A stretch of DNA of 64,000 bases, from the NCBI GenBank assembly GCA_022601195.1, contig JAHZIX010000045.1, forward strand, positions 558,001-622,000. The letters run 5' to 3'. Below are positions 34,783-42,611 of the stretch, one piece after another. The translations under genes were made by a program, and so were the position numbers. Each line of letters opens with the position of its first letter. Positions within the stretch are counted from its first letter, which is position 1. The notes under the pieces were generated by a model. That model was not told where the DNA came from and ran no database searches. It worked only from the letters and a program-made list of their open reading frames with translations. This DNA comes from Deltaproteobacteria bacterium (GTDB lineage: Bacteria; Acidobacteriota; Thermoanaerobaculia; Multivoradales; JAHZIX01).

Positions 34783-36882
34783 GCCAAGAATTTCCAGCAC
34801 CGCTTCGCCGTATCGCTCTGCCTTGGCAGGCCCGATGCCTTTGACCTCCAGAAGCTCGTCGAGACTTCGAGGCCGTAAGGTCGCGAGGGCGGCGAGGGTC
34901 TTGTTGGAAAAGACCAGATAGGCGGGGACCTTTTGTTGATGGGCTTGCTCCGTCCGCCAGGATTTAAGCTGCTCCAGCAGTCCTGGGTCGGCAGCGTCAA
35001 GAGATTGCCGGTTCGATGACACGGGCTCGCTAGGAGATCTTAGGGCTGGTGCGGCTTCCGGCCCAGCCTTCGACCCGGCAGGTAACCTTGGGGGGGCATT
35101 TCGTGGCGGCAAAGGGAGCAGGGGCTTGGACTCTCCCATCATCACAGCGCGACCTTCTGGCGTCAGGGCGATCACAAAGGCGCCCGGGCGACCTCCTCGA
35201 ACCGGCTGACGCTCTGCCAGGCCACCCTCGAGAAGTACGTTGAGCAAGGACTTGACGGCTTCTCCCCCAAGGGCGGCCAACTTTCCATAGGTCGGCAGTC
35301 GTTGAAGCCCACGGCTTTCAATTTCCCGAGAACGGCTACCCATGAGCACTTGAGCGATTCGGCCAAGACCGAAGCGTCCGGATAGGCGAGCGATACCGGA
35401 CAGGGCAATGCGCACCCTCAGGAGCTCGTCTTCATCGAGCTCTCTGCCAGCAGCGAAACGCCAGCCGAGGCAGACGTCACAAGTGCCGCAAGTGGTTGGC
35501 TCGGTCTCCTCGGAGCCGAGGAAATATCGAAAGATAAAGCTGGTGCGGCAGGTACGGGAGTTGGCGTAGTGCACGGTCACCTGCAGGCGCTCGGCGTCTC
35601 GACGGGCTTTTTCTTCCCGTTGCCGCAGGTCCACCGGCAGATCTCCCTCTCCTAAGGGCTGCCTTTGGCTCTCGGCGGCTTGGCGAAGCAGCCGGGCGGC
35701 AGTCGAAGCGGCCATGCGGGCCGAGGTATCCCCTTCTATCGCCATCTCGATCTGTTCTCTTCCAAAGCCTTGGCCCAACATGTGCCAAACCTGGCGAAAG
35801 GCCGCCGCGGAAGGGTTCGAGCCGGCGATGAAGAACTCCTGAGTTCGAACATCCGCTGGGGAAAAGAGCAACACACACCGAGATGGCAGGCCATCGCGCC
35901 CAGCCCGCCCTGCCTCCTGATAGTAGGCCTCGACGCTTCCAGGGAGGTCTGCATGGACAACGAACCGGATATCGGATTTGTCGATACCCATGCCGAAGGC
36001 ATTGGTGGCGGCAATGGCCTCCAGCTCTCCGGCCAAGAAGGCATCCTGTACCCGGTGGCGCTCTTCATCGCTGAGCCCAGCGTGGTAGCTGCCCGCCTTC
36101 AGCCCTCTCTCCTGCAGCAAGGCCGCCCAGAGCTCCACTCCCTTGCGGGTCGAGGCATAGACGATTCCGGGGCAGCCCATTTCACGGATGACCCTATCCA
36201 AGGCTCGCGCTTTACTGACCCGAGTGGAGCACTCCTCCACCGCTAGAGTGAGGTTGGGGCGCTCGAAGCCAGTGACCAGCTCCAGGGGGTCCTCGAGGTC
36301 CAGTTGACGAATGATGTCTCCGCGGACATCCGGTGTAGCAGTGGCAGTGAATGCCGCAGCAGGAACTCCCAGGTGTTGGCGAAAATCTCCCAGCCGGCGA
36401 TAGTCGGGCCGAAAATCGTGTCCCCATTGGCTGATGCAATGAGCTTCATCGATTACCAGCCGACTGACGCGGGTCTGGCTTAGGGCGTCGCGAAAACGAT
36501 CGCTGGCGAGGCGTTCCGGGGCCAGGTAAACCAGTTGCAAGCGCCCGGCGCGTAGATCATCTTCCGCCTGTCTGCGTTCGCTCGCGAGTAATCCGGAGTG
36601 GATGGCGGCGGCGGCGAACCCTTTTGCTCGCAATGCGTCGACTTGGTCTTTCATGAGAGCGATGAGCGGGGATACCACAACCGTAGTGCCCTGCAGCAAC
36701 AAGGCTGGTAGCTGGTAGCAGAGGGACTTGCCCGCTCCAGTGGGCATGACTGCCACCACGTTCTGGCCTGTGACCACTGCCTCGATGGTTTCCCGTTGGC
36801 CTGGCCGAAAGGCGCTGTGACCGAAAAGGCGTTGAAGGGAGTCCTCGAGGGCTTCGGCGGAGGGGGGCTCGGCAACGGTCAT
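34768..36882 (-). CDS. recQ: ATP-dependent DNA helicase RecQ
   Basis: 704 residues. Helicase motifs: Walker A PTGAGKSLCYQLPAL, DEAH box VIDEAHCISQWGHDFRPDYR, motif III AFTATATP, and motif VI YYQEAGRAGRDGLPS. A zinc-binding set follows (CRTSFIFRYFLG then CGTCDVC) with the RQC winged helix, and the C-terminal HRDC domain (LLEVKGIGPAKAERYGEAVLEIL). It unwinds DNA 3' to 5' in recombinational repair. It ends opposite the ATL gene, putting two genome-maintenance genes tail to tail. Confidence 0.97.
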   Translation of the reverse strand: MTVAEPPSAEALEDSLQRLFGHSAFRPGQRETIEAVVTGQNVVAVMPTGAGKSLCYQLPALLLQGTTVVVSPLIALMKDQVDALRAKGFAAAAIHSGLLASERRQAEDDLRAGRLQLVYLAPERLASDRFRDALSQTRVSRLVIDEAHCISQWGHDFRPDYRRLGDFRQHLGVPAAAFTATATPDVRGDIIRQLDLEDPLELVTGFERPNLTLAVEECSTRVSKARALDRVIREMGCPGIVYASTRKGVELWAALLQERGLKAGSYHAGLSDEERHRVQDAFLAGELEAIAATNAFGMGIDKSDIRFVVHADLPGSVEAYYQEAGRAGRDGLPSRCVLLFSPADVRTQEFFIAGSNPSAAAFRQVWHMLGQGFGREQIEMAIEGDTSARMAASTAARLLRQAAESQRQPLGEGDLPVDLRQREEKARRDAERLQVTVHYANSRTCRTSFIFRYFLGSEETEPTTCGTCDVCLGWRFAAGRELDEDELLRVRIALSGIARLSGRFGLGRIAQVLMGSRSREIESRGLQRLPTYGKLAALGGEAVKSLLNVLLEGGLAERQPVRGGRPGAFVIALTPEGRAVMMGESKPLLPLPPRNAPPRLPAGSKAGPEAAPALRSPSEPVSSNRQSLDAADPGLLEQLKSWRTEQAHQQKVPAYLVFSNKTLAALATLRPRSLDELLEVKGIGPAKAERYGEAVLEILGSETL

Positions 36883-37088
36883 AGAGGAGAGAGTCTATCA
36901 ATCCCGTTGGGGAACGCCTTGGCGTCTCTGCTTCTCGGTGCTGGCCGTTTCTCCTGCTCCGCTGTTCCCGGAAACCTGGTGTAGGATCCCGGAGCTTGCA
37001 GGATTGTAGGCTGGCTGATTGGTCAGAAGCTCCAGCTCGAACCTTCAGCGGCAACGTCTCGAAACTCGATTTCTTCGACGGAGGAGCC

Positions 37089-37475
37089 ATGCCTCAGATT
37101 ACGTTCTTCTACGGCCTCGCGTTGGTGTTGCTGGGGGGCGGGGGCTATTTCGGTACGGGGGCAGCGAGCCTGACGGCCCTGATTCCGGTTCTCTTTGGTT
37201 TGCCGACCATGATCGCTGGCGTCATGGCTCGCCATGAACACCTTCTCATGCATGCCATGCACGGGGCGTCAATATTGGGAATCATTGCTTTTCTCTGCAC
37301 CGCCCTCAGCCTCCCCAAGGCCCTCATTCTGTTTTCCGGTGAGGGCGTGGAGCGATCCTCCGCGGTCCTAATCGAGGCTGCGATGGCCCTGCTCTCGGGG
37401 ATCTTTGTCGCACTTTGTGTGCGTTCTTTCATCGAGGCGAAAAAAGCTCGAAAAGCCAAAGCGGCTGGCTCCTAG
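37089..37475 (+). CDS. Small multi-pass membrane protein of unknown function
   Basis: 128 residues from an ATG with GGAGGAG 2-3 nt upstream; a longer frame to 36996 lacks a ribosome site. Four hydrophobic segments (about 3-20, 23-40, 50-70, 88-106) and a basic C-terminus (AKKARKAKAAG). The size and layout are like small TMEM14-type proteins, but I am not sure of the family. It precedes an MFS gene by 4 bp, so the two are likely one operon. Confidence 0.65.
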   Translation: MPQITFFYGLALVLLGGGGYFGTGAASLTALIPVLFGLPTMIAGVMARHEHLLMHAMHGASILGIIAFLCTALSLPKALILFSGEGVERSSAVLIEAAMALLSGIFVALCVRSFIEAKKARKAKAAGS

Positions 37476-37479
37476 GAAT

Positions 37480-38661
37480 TTGATCAGGCCTGCCGTTGGC
37501 TCCTTCCCGCTCGCTGGATTTTGGTTCCTCTACATGGCGGGGATGGGGGTTTTCTTCCCGTTCTGCAGTCTCTATTTGAGCCAAGAGTTGAGCTTCTCGG
37601 CTTCCCAAGTCGGGTCTCTTCTGGCTGCCGTGCCCCTAGCGGGCCTCGTCGCCCAGCCTCTGTGGGGGCTCTTCGCCGATCGAAGCGGTTCTCGCAAAGG
37701 GGTGCTCCTAATGCTCAGTTTAGGAGCTGCGGTGGCGGCCTTGGTTCTGAGTAGGCAGACGGCCTACGGGACTGTCTGGGTCGGGCTGGTTTCCTTTGCC
37801 CTTTTTCACACAGCTGTTTTGCCCACTGCTACCTCCGTCACCCTGGAGCGGGTAGGAGTGGCCGCCTATGGCTTCTTTCGGATGTGGGGAACGCTCGGTT
37901 TTCTGGTTTTGGTTGTTAGTTTCCCGCTCTTGAGTCGCCTTTTCGGTGATCCGTCGGGCATGGACCTACTTTTTCCAATGGTTGCAGTTCTCTCCTTGGC
38001 TGCCGCCCTCTGGGTTCTATTCCTTCCGGCCAGCCCATTTCCGGAGGCGAAAGCCCGTAAGGGGGATGCGGCTCGGCTGTGGAGACACCCTCCCGTAGCC
38101 AGGTTGTTGGCCATGGTCTTCTTGATCCACTGTTTCATTCAGGGCCCGATTTATCTATTTCCCCTCTATGTGGCGTCCCGAGGAGGCGATGCTTCCACGG
38201 TGAGTCGCATGTGGATCTTGATGCTGGTCCTGGAGATCCCCCTTATCGCTTTCTCCGGGCGGACCTTGAAGCGCTTGGGGGCGAGAGGTCTCCTGACTTT
38301 GGGTCTGGCCACCGAGGCATTGCGATGGACCACCTGTGCTTTCACTACGGACCTTCGAATCATCGCCGCGGTTCAGCTCCTTCACGGGGTAGGGGTAGCC
38401 GGAATTCTCGTGGGAGCGCCCCTATATCTCGAGCGCTGTACCCCCGAGGCGACCCGCTCTACAGGTCAAGCGTGGGTGTCCATGGCGGGAGCAGGTGCTG
38501 GAGCGATCGTTTCCAATTTGATGGCGGGTGCTCTGATGGATCGGGTCTCTGTAGAGGCTCCTTACGTCCTTGCGGGAGCTGTCGCCTTGGCAATGGCCTT
38601 CAGCGTCCACCGCCTGCTTCCCGAGCCCAGAAAGCCAGAGAGTGAGTCTGGCTTGGGTTAG
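37480..38661 (+). CDS. MFS transporter, phenylpropionate-permease-like
   Basis: 393 residues from a TTG with AGGA close upstream; the longer frame to 37405 would overlap the previous gene by 71 bp. About twelve membrane segments. The N-terminal half reads FWFLYMAGMGVFFPFCSLYLSQELSFSASQVG and GLFADRSGSRKG, the usual MFS cytoplasmic loop 2-3 motif. This resembles the HcaT/LacY-like group (MFS_1 type), which takes up aromatic or sugar compounds by proton symport. The substrate is not known. Confidence 0.85.
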   Translation: MIRPAVGSFPLAGFWFLYMAGMGVFFPFCSLYLSQELSFSASQVGSLLAAVPLAGLVAQPLWGLFADRSGSRKGVLLMLSLGAAVAALVLSRQTAYGTVWVGLVSFALFHTAVLPTATSVTLERVGVAAYGFFRMWGTLGFLVLVVSFPLLSRLFGDPSGMDLLFPMVAVLSLAAALWVLFLPASPFPEAKARKGDAARLWRHPPVARLLAMVFLIHCFIQGPIYLFPLYVASRGGDASTVSRMWILMLVLEIPLIAFSGRTLKRLGARGLLTLGLATEALRWTTCAFTTDLRIIAAVQLLHGVGVAGILVGAPLYLERCTPEATRSTGQAWVSMAGAGAGAIVSNLMAGALMDRVSVEAPYVLAGAVALAMAFSVHRLLPEPRKPESESGLG

Positions 38662-38808
38662 CAATGGGACCTCGCAGTTTGTCTTTGATTCTTCAACGAA
38701 GAGCCGCTGCCAAAGGCCCGTTCGGAGCCGGAGCGAGTTTCTCCACAGGCTGCTAGGCTAGAGAAGGATATCGTCGGAAGCAGTGCCCGGCCCTGGTGAG
38801 CTGTTAGG

Positions 38809-38837
38809 TTGTGGATGCTTCTCGCTTTCACTAAACT
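38809..38837 (+). promoter_or_regulatory. Candidate promoter of the peptidase E gene
   Basis: TTGTGG (-35) and TAAACT (-10) with a 17-nt spacer. The predicted transcript start is about 40 nt before the GTG start. The match is moderate. Confidence 0.4.
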
Positions 38838-38886
38838 TCCGAGGGGCTGGTAGAGTTGAGATGTTACTAGGGAGGTTTTGAAAGCG

Positions 38887-39594
38887 GTGAGAAAGATCCT
38901 TTTGATCAGTAGCTCGAAAGTTTATGGGTCGGGCTATCTAGATCATTGCTCCCAACAGATCGATGACTTTCTAGAGGGCATCGAGACCATTTTGTTCGTT
39001 CCCTTCGCCCTCGCCGACCATGAGGGCTACGCTGCCCAAGCCCGGCAACGCTTCGCAAAGATGGGCCGAGGGCTCGACTCCCTACATGAAGCGCCAGATC
39101 CCCGGGCAGCGGTGGCGGAAGCGCAAGCCATGTTCATCGGTGGAGGAAATACCTTCCGGCTACTCAAGGCTCTGGTGGAGGCGGAATTGGTGGGCCCTAT
39201 TCGACAGCGAGTGGCCGGTGGAATGCCCTATATGGGTTCCAGCGCTGGTTCGAACGTCGCCTGTTTGACCATCAAGACGACCAACGACATGCCTATCGTC
39301 TACCCACCGACTTTCGATGCCCTAGGGCTGGTTCCCTTCAATCTCAATCCTCACTATCTGGACCCGGATCCGGATTCACCCCATATGGGGGAGACCCGAG
39401 AGGCTCGCATCCGAGAGTTCCATGAGCTCAACAAACCGCCGGTTCTGGGGTTGCGGGAGGGAGCTCTTTTGCGAGTCGATGGGGGGCGGGCGGAGCTACA
39501 GGGCTCCAAGGGAGCACGGCTTTTTCAACAAGGCGAAGAAGCAACAGAATACTCTCCCGGGGAAGATCTCTCTTTCCTGTTAGAGGAGAGGTAA
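38887..39594 (+). CDS. pepE: Peptidase E (alpha-aspartyl dipeptidase, S51)
   Basis: About 235 residues from a GTG with GGAGG 11 nt upstream; a TTG at 38878 is only 2 nt from that site. The nucleophile Ser is in YMGSSAGSNVA (G-x-S-A-G-x-N), and the family motifs MFIGGGNTFRLL and NPHYLDPDPDSPHMGETR are present. Peptidase E cuts Asp-X dipeptides in the cytoplasm. MbtH and a small unknown follow on the same strand after 110 bp. Confidence 0.9.
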   Translation: MRKILLISSSKVYGSGYLDHCSQQIDDFLEGIETILFVPFALADHEGYAAQARQRFAKMGRGLDSLHEAPDPRAAVAEAQAMFIGGGNTFRLLKALVEAELVGPIRQRVAGGMPYMGSSAGSNVACLTIKTTNDMPIVYPPTFDALGLVPFNLNPHYLDPDPDSPHMGETREARIREFHELNKPPVLGLREGALLRVDGGRAELQGSKGARLFQQGEEATEYSPGEDLSFLLEER

Positions 39595-39622
39595 GACAAC
39601 CCGATCTCTGATACCTGTCCCG

Positions 39623-39642
39623 GTGTTTCCATATGGAAACAC
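39623..39642. promoter_or_regulatory. Perfect 20-bp palindrome upstream of mbtH
   Basis: GTGTTTCCATATGGAAACAC is its own reverse complement. It lies 28 nt after peptidase E and 62 nt before the mbtH start. An outer inverted pair, ACCTG (39613-39617) and CAGGT (39649-39653), extends the symmetry after a 5-6 nt break. It could be an operator for a dimeric regulator or a stem in the mRNA. No T-run follows, so it is not a classical terminator. Confidence 0.65.
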
Positions 39643-39704
39643 TATAGGCAGGTGAGGAACTTTCCGACCCATGCGGAACCTGCACTGGATCCAAGGAGAT
39701 TTTG

Positions 39705-39956
39705 ATGAGCTGGGATGAAGAAGAAGACACTACGGTATACAAAGTCGTCATCAACCATGAAGAGCAATATTCGATCTGGCCGGAAGACCGAGAAAACCCC
39801 CTTGGGTGGAACGATGTTGGTAAGAGTGGCTCCAAGCAGGAGTGTCTCGACCACATCGAAGAGGTCTGGACGGACATGCGCCCCCTGAGCCTCCGCAAAA
39901 AAATGGAAGAGGACGAGCGACGGCGGGCCGAACAAAGCAGCGAGAAGCCCAGCTGA
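39705..39956 (+). CDS. mbtH: MbtH-family protein
   Basis: 83 residues from an ATG with AAGGAG 6 nt upstream. It carries the full MbtH signature: NHEEQYSIWP, PLGWNDVGKSG, KQECLDHIEEVWTDMRPLSLR. MbtH proteins bind adenylation domains of nonribosomal peptide synthetases and are needed for their solubility or activity. No NRPS gene lies in the window. A Glu/Arg-rich tail of about 20 residues extends past the core. It sits between the palindrome and a small acidic unknown gene. Confidence 0.95.
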   Translation: MSWDEEEDTTVYKVVINHEEQYSIWPEDRENPLGWNDVGKSGSKQECLDHIEEVWTDMRPLSLRKKMEEDERRRAEQSSEKPS

Positions 39957-40120
39957 AGCACTGCCGGTGGGTTCAGGGAGTTTGTCTAAGGGCGCGGCTT
40001 GCTGTCGTTTGAGCTGGCCTGACCACTCTGCCTTTCAAAGGCTGCGACTTTGATCGTGACGAGGCTCTTTGTTCCGAATTCGAGCAGCAATTTCATCGGA
40101 GCGGCGAAAAGGAAGTAACA

Positions 40121-40429
40121 ATGAGAAAGTACAGTAAGGCTTACTATTTAAAGGATCTCCGTGCCTACGATGGTTGGCAGGAGAAAGAGCGCGAAGACAC
40201 GGACGAGTTGACGGACGAGAGTATCGTCTACCTGCAGGACAACTTCACGGTGGTCAAAGACGTATTCAACGAAGAGGACTACATCTTCGACACGGTCGAT
40301 GATTCCTGGAAGACATTCTGTAAGGACAAGTTGGGCTTCGAGATTCCGGAAGATCTTCGCTATGCCTACGAAGAGACAGAGCCGGCCAACGAAGACGCCG
40401 AAGCCGAAGCGACCGAGAGCACCAACTAG
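40121..40429 (+). CDS. Small acidic protein of unknown function
   Basis: 102 residues from an ATG with AAGGAAG 5 nt upstream. The body is rich in Asp, Glu and aromatic residues (SKAYYLKDLRAYDGW, YLQDNFTVVKDVFNEEDY, DDSWKTFCKDKLGFEIPEDLRYAY) and ends in a Glu/Ala tail. No signal or membrane segment. I do not recognise a family. It lies 164 bp after mbtH on the same strand and opposite the kynureninase-like gene. A link to natural-product biosynthesis is only suggested by position. Confidence 0.75.
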   Translation: MRKYSKAYYLKDLRAYDGWQEKEREDTDELTDESIVYLQDNFTVVKDVFNEEDYIFDTVDDSWKTFCKDKLGFEIPEDLRYAYEETEPANEDAEAEATESTN

Positions 40430-40519
40430 GCTTCTATTTAGCCGGTCTCGAGACCAGTCGCTCTTGCCAGCGGTTTCTCCTCCCCCGGTCTTCCCCGAGG
40501 GTCGGGTGGAGCTCCTCGG

Positions 40520-41734
40520 TCACCGCTTGCTCGGTAGCGACGTCTCCACTTTCCTCGCCGCATCTCCCAACCGCTGCATAGCGATCAGTAGCTGGTCCTT
40601 GGAGAGGTAGGGGGCGGGGCCGAGGCGAAGACAATTGCCTCGGAAATCGGTTCTTACCTCCAAGGCTCTCAATTCCTGGCAGATCACTTCGGCCCACGGA
40701 GAGGTGAGAGCCAGGAATCCTGCCAACTGGTCCCGGGAGACATCTCGGTCTCGATCGATAAGGCTCGTCGGCAGGTCGAGGTCATCGAAGGATCGTTGCA
40801 AAACTTCGATTTGGAGCTGGCTGACCTGGCGAAGAATTCGCGGTGAGAGCTCCATTTCTGTGAAGAAGTCGAAGACTCGAGCGGCTCGGTAGTGGCTCGT
40901 CGGGTCGTAGGTGGAGCCGGCAAAAGCATCGGGCCCTTGTCCATAGGAAACGGCGTCATTGAGACCTTTGTTGCCAAGGGCGCTGAATTCGCTGAACCAG
41001 CCTGTGATCACTGGCCTAAAGTGCCTCGCGGGAGGCACCCGAAGGAAGCAATTTCCTTCTCCCAGCTGGCAATATTTGTAGCCCCCACCCACCGCGAAGG
41101 CTTCACCGAGACCCATGTCGCGGACCGAGAAGGGGGCGACGTTCAGAGAATGATAAGTATCCACCAGCAGCTCACACCCGAGTTCGAGGCAGCGTGCCGA
41201 AACATCGCCTAGGCCGTGGACGATTCTCCCGCTGCCAAAAAACACCGAAGAGACCAGCACTGCCGCGGTACGATCCGTGATGGCGTCCCTTAGCCGCTGT
41301 GCGACATCCTCAACCGGGGATGCCGGGACCCGAATCACTTCCAAGCCCTCTTCTTCCAAGCGGCAGAGTTGGCGACGGATGGTATGAAATTCGCCGTCCG
41401 TCGTGACCAATCGGGGCCGCTTCTTCAACGGCAGAGCGGAGAGAAAGCGGATCAGGAGTTCGTGGGTGTTGCTTCCAAGGGCATAAAGGCCGTCGGGATC
41501 GTCCATGAGGGCTGCAAACCCCCTCCGCACCTGCTCCGCCTTCTCGAAAGCTCGAGGCCACTTTTCATCCACTGAATCTGCCGCGTCCTGCCAGGCTTCC
41601 CGTTGTCCCTGGCGGGCACAGTCGGGCCAGGCCTGGTGGGAGTGCCCGGTAAGCAGATAGCGCTCACCGACTCGAAATTCCGAGTAGTGAGGGGCGAGTC
41701 GGTTTGGGCTGTTGAGAAAGTCTCTAGGGGTCAC
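40520..41734 (-). CDS. kynU: Kynureninase-like PLP enzyme (aminotransferase class V)
   Basis: About 404 residues from a GTG at 41734. The open frame runs on to 41905 inside the upstream gene, but that would overlap the dioxygenase gene by 145 bp. Fold motifs follow kynureninase: VDTYHSLNVAPFSV (PLP-binding Asp), GGGYKYCQLGEG (probable PLP Lys) and ITGWFSEF. The sequence is divergent from Pseudomonas kynureninase, so substrate is not certain. The tryptophan 2,3-dioxygenase gene just upstream supports hydrolysis of kynurenine to anthranilate. A kynurenine formamidase gene is not seen nearby. Confidence 0.75.
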   Translation of the reverse strand: MTPRDFLNSPNRLAPHYSEFRVGERYLLTGHSHQAWPDCARQGQREAWQDAADSVDEKWPRAFEKAEQVRRGFAALMDDPDGLYALGSNTHELLIRFLSALPLKKRPRLVTTDGEFHTIRRQLCRLEEEGLEVIRVPASPVEDVAQRLRDAITDRTAAVLVSSVFFGSGRIVHGLGDVSARCLELGCELLVDTYHSLNVAPFSVRDMGLGEAFAVGGGYKYCQLGEGNCFLRVPPARHFRPVITGWFSEFSALGNKGLNDAVSYGQGPDAFAGSTYDPTSHYRAARVFDFFTEMELSPRILRQVSQLQIEVLQRSFDDLDLPTSLIDRDRDVSRDQLAGFLALTSPWAEVICQELRALEVRTDFRGNCLRLGPAPYLSKDQLLIAMQRLGDAARKVETSLPSKR

Positions 41735-41760
41735 AGCTTTGGGGCCCTTCCATCGCTGCT

Positions 41761-42543
41761 CTAGAGAGCAATGCGAATCTCCCAGAGGTCTGGAAACAGC
41801 GGCTGGAAGAGAGTTTTCTTGAGATAGGCCGCTCCGGCGCTTCCACCGGTGCCTTGCTTGGTTCCAATCGTGCGCTCGACCATTTTTACATGGCGGTAGC
41901 GCCACTCCTGAAGGCCCTCATCGAGGTCGACCATGCGCTCGCAGAGCTGCCGGATCCAGGGCTCAGTCCGGTATATATCGACCAGAACAGCCTGGACTTC
42001 TTCGGAGGTTTCATGGGGCTGCTTGAAATCACGATCGAGAATTTCCTGCGGTATGGGGTGGCCCTGAACGGATAGATAGCTAAGGAAGGAGTCCCAAACG
42101 CTGGGGCCTTCGGCGAGGGCTTCGAGGCGTTTCCGCTCGGGACTCCCTTCGGGAAGATGTTTGAGCATACCCAACTGGCGATGGCCGAGAACGAACTCGA
42201 CCTGCCGAAATTGGAGGGATTGGAAGCCGCTGGCGCTCTCGATCCGAGATCGAAACGATAGAAAAGAAACCGGAGTCATGGTTTCGAGCACGTCGATCTG
42301 GGCTACCAGAGTCTTCAGCACGGTGAGGATACGGTGCAGAGTAGCCAAAGCTGCCGGGGTGTCTTGGGCTCCTAGGGAGCGCTGAAGCCACGCCAATTCG
42401 TGAAGGATCTCTTTGAACCACAGCTCGTAGACCTGGTGGATGATGATGAACAACATCTCATCATGCTCGGGTTCCGGTGAGCGTGGCTTCTGTAGAGCGA
42501 GGAGCTGGTCGATTTCTAGATACTTGCCATAGGTCAAACTCAT
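41761..42543 (-). CDS. kynA: Tryptophan 2,3-dioxygenase
   Basis: 260 residues. Core motifs: MLFIIIHQVYELWFKEILHEL (43-60 region), RSRIESASGFQSLQFRQVEFVLG, and the haem-ligand segment RYRHVKMVERTIGTKQGTGGS near 215-235, with the His axial ligand and the substrate-binding Thr. This haem enzyme opens the indole ring to N-formylkynurenine. It lies 26 bp upstream of the kynureninase-like gene on the same strand and 68 bp from the divergent maeB. The length is slightly shorter than the usual 275-300. Confidence 0.95.
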   Translation of the reverse strand: MSLTYGKYLEIDQLLALQKPRSPEPEHDEMLFIIIHQVYELWFKEILHELAWLQRSLGAQDTPAALATLHRILTVLKTLVAQIDVLETMTPVSFLSFRSRIESASGFQSLQFRQVEFVLGHRQLGMLKHLPEGSPERKRLEALAEGPSVWDSFLSYLSVQGHPIPQEILDRDFKQPHETSEEVQAVLVDIYRTEPWIRQLCERMVDLDEGLQEWRYRHVKMVERTIGTKQGTGGSAGAAYLKKTLFQPLFPDLWEIRIAL

Positions 42544-42611
42544 AGGTGATCAAGGCTAGTTCATGGAGCTTGCGAGGGTCAAACGAAAGCAATGAGTTGT
42601 AGACTAGGCCC

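Noticed and set aside
40520..41905. Long form of the kynureninase-like gene
   Set aside because: The first 57 codons lie mostly inside the dioxygenase gene and show no family similarity; the GTG at 41734 is a better start.
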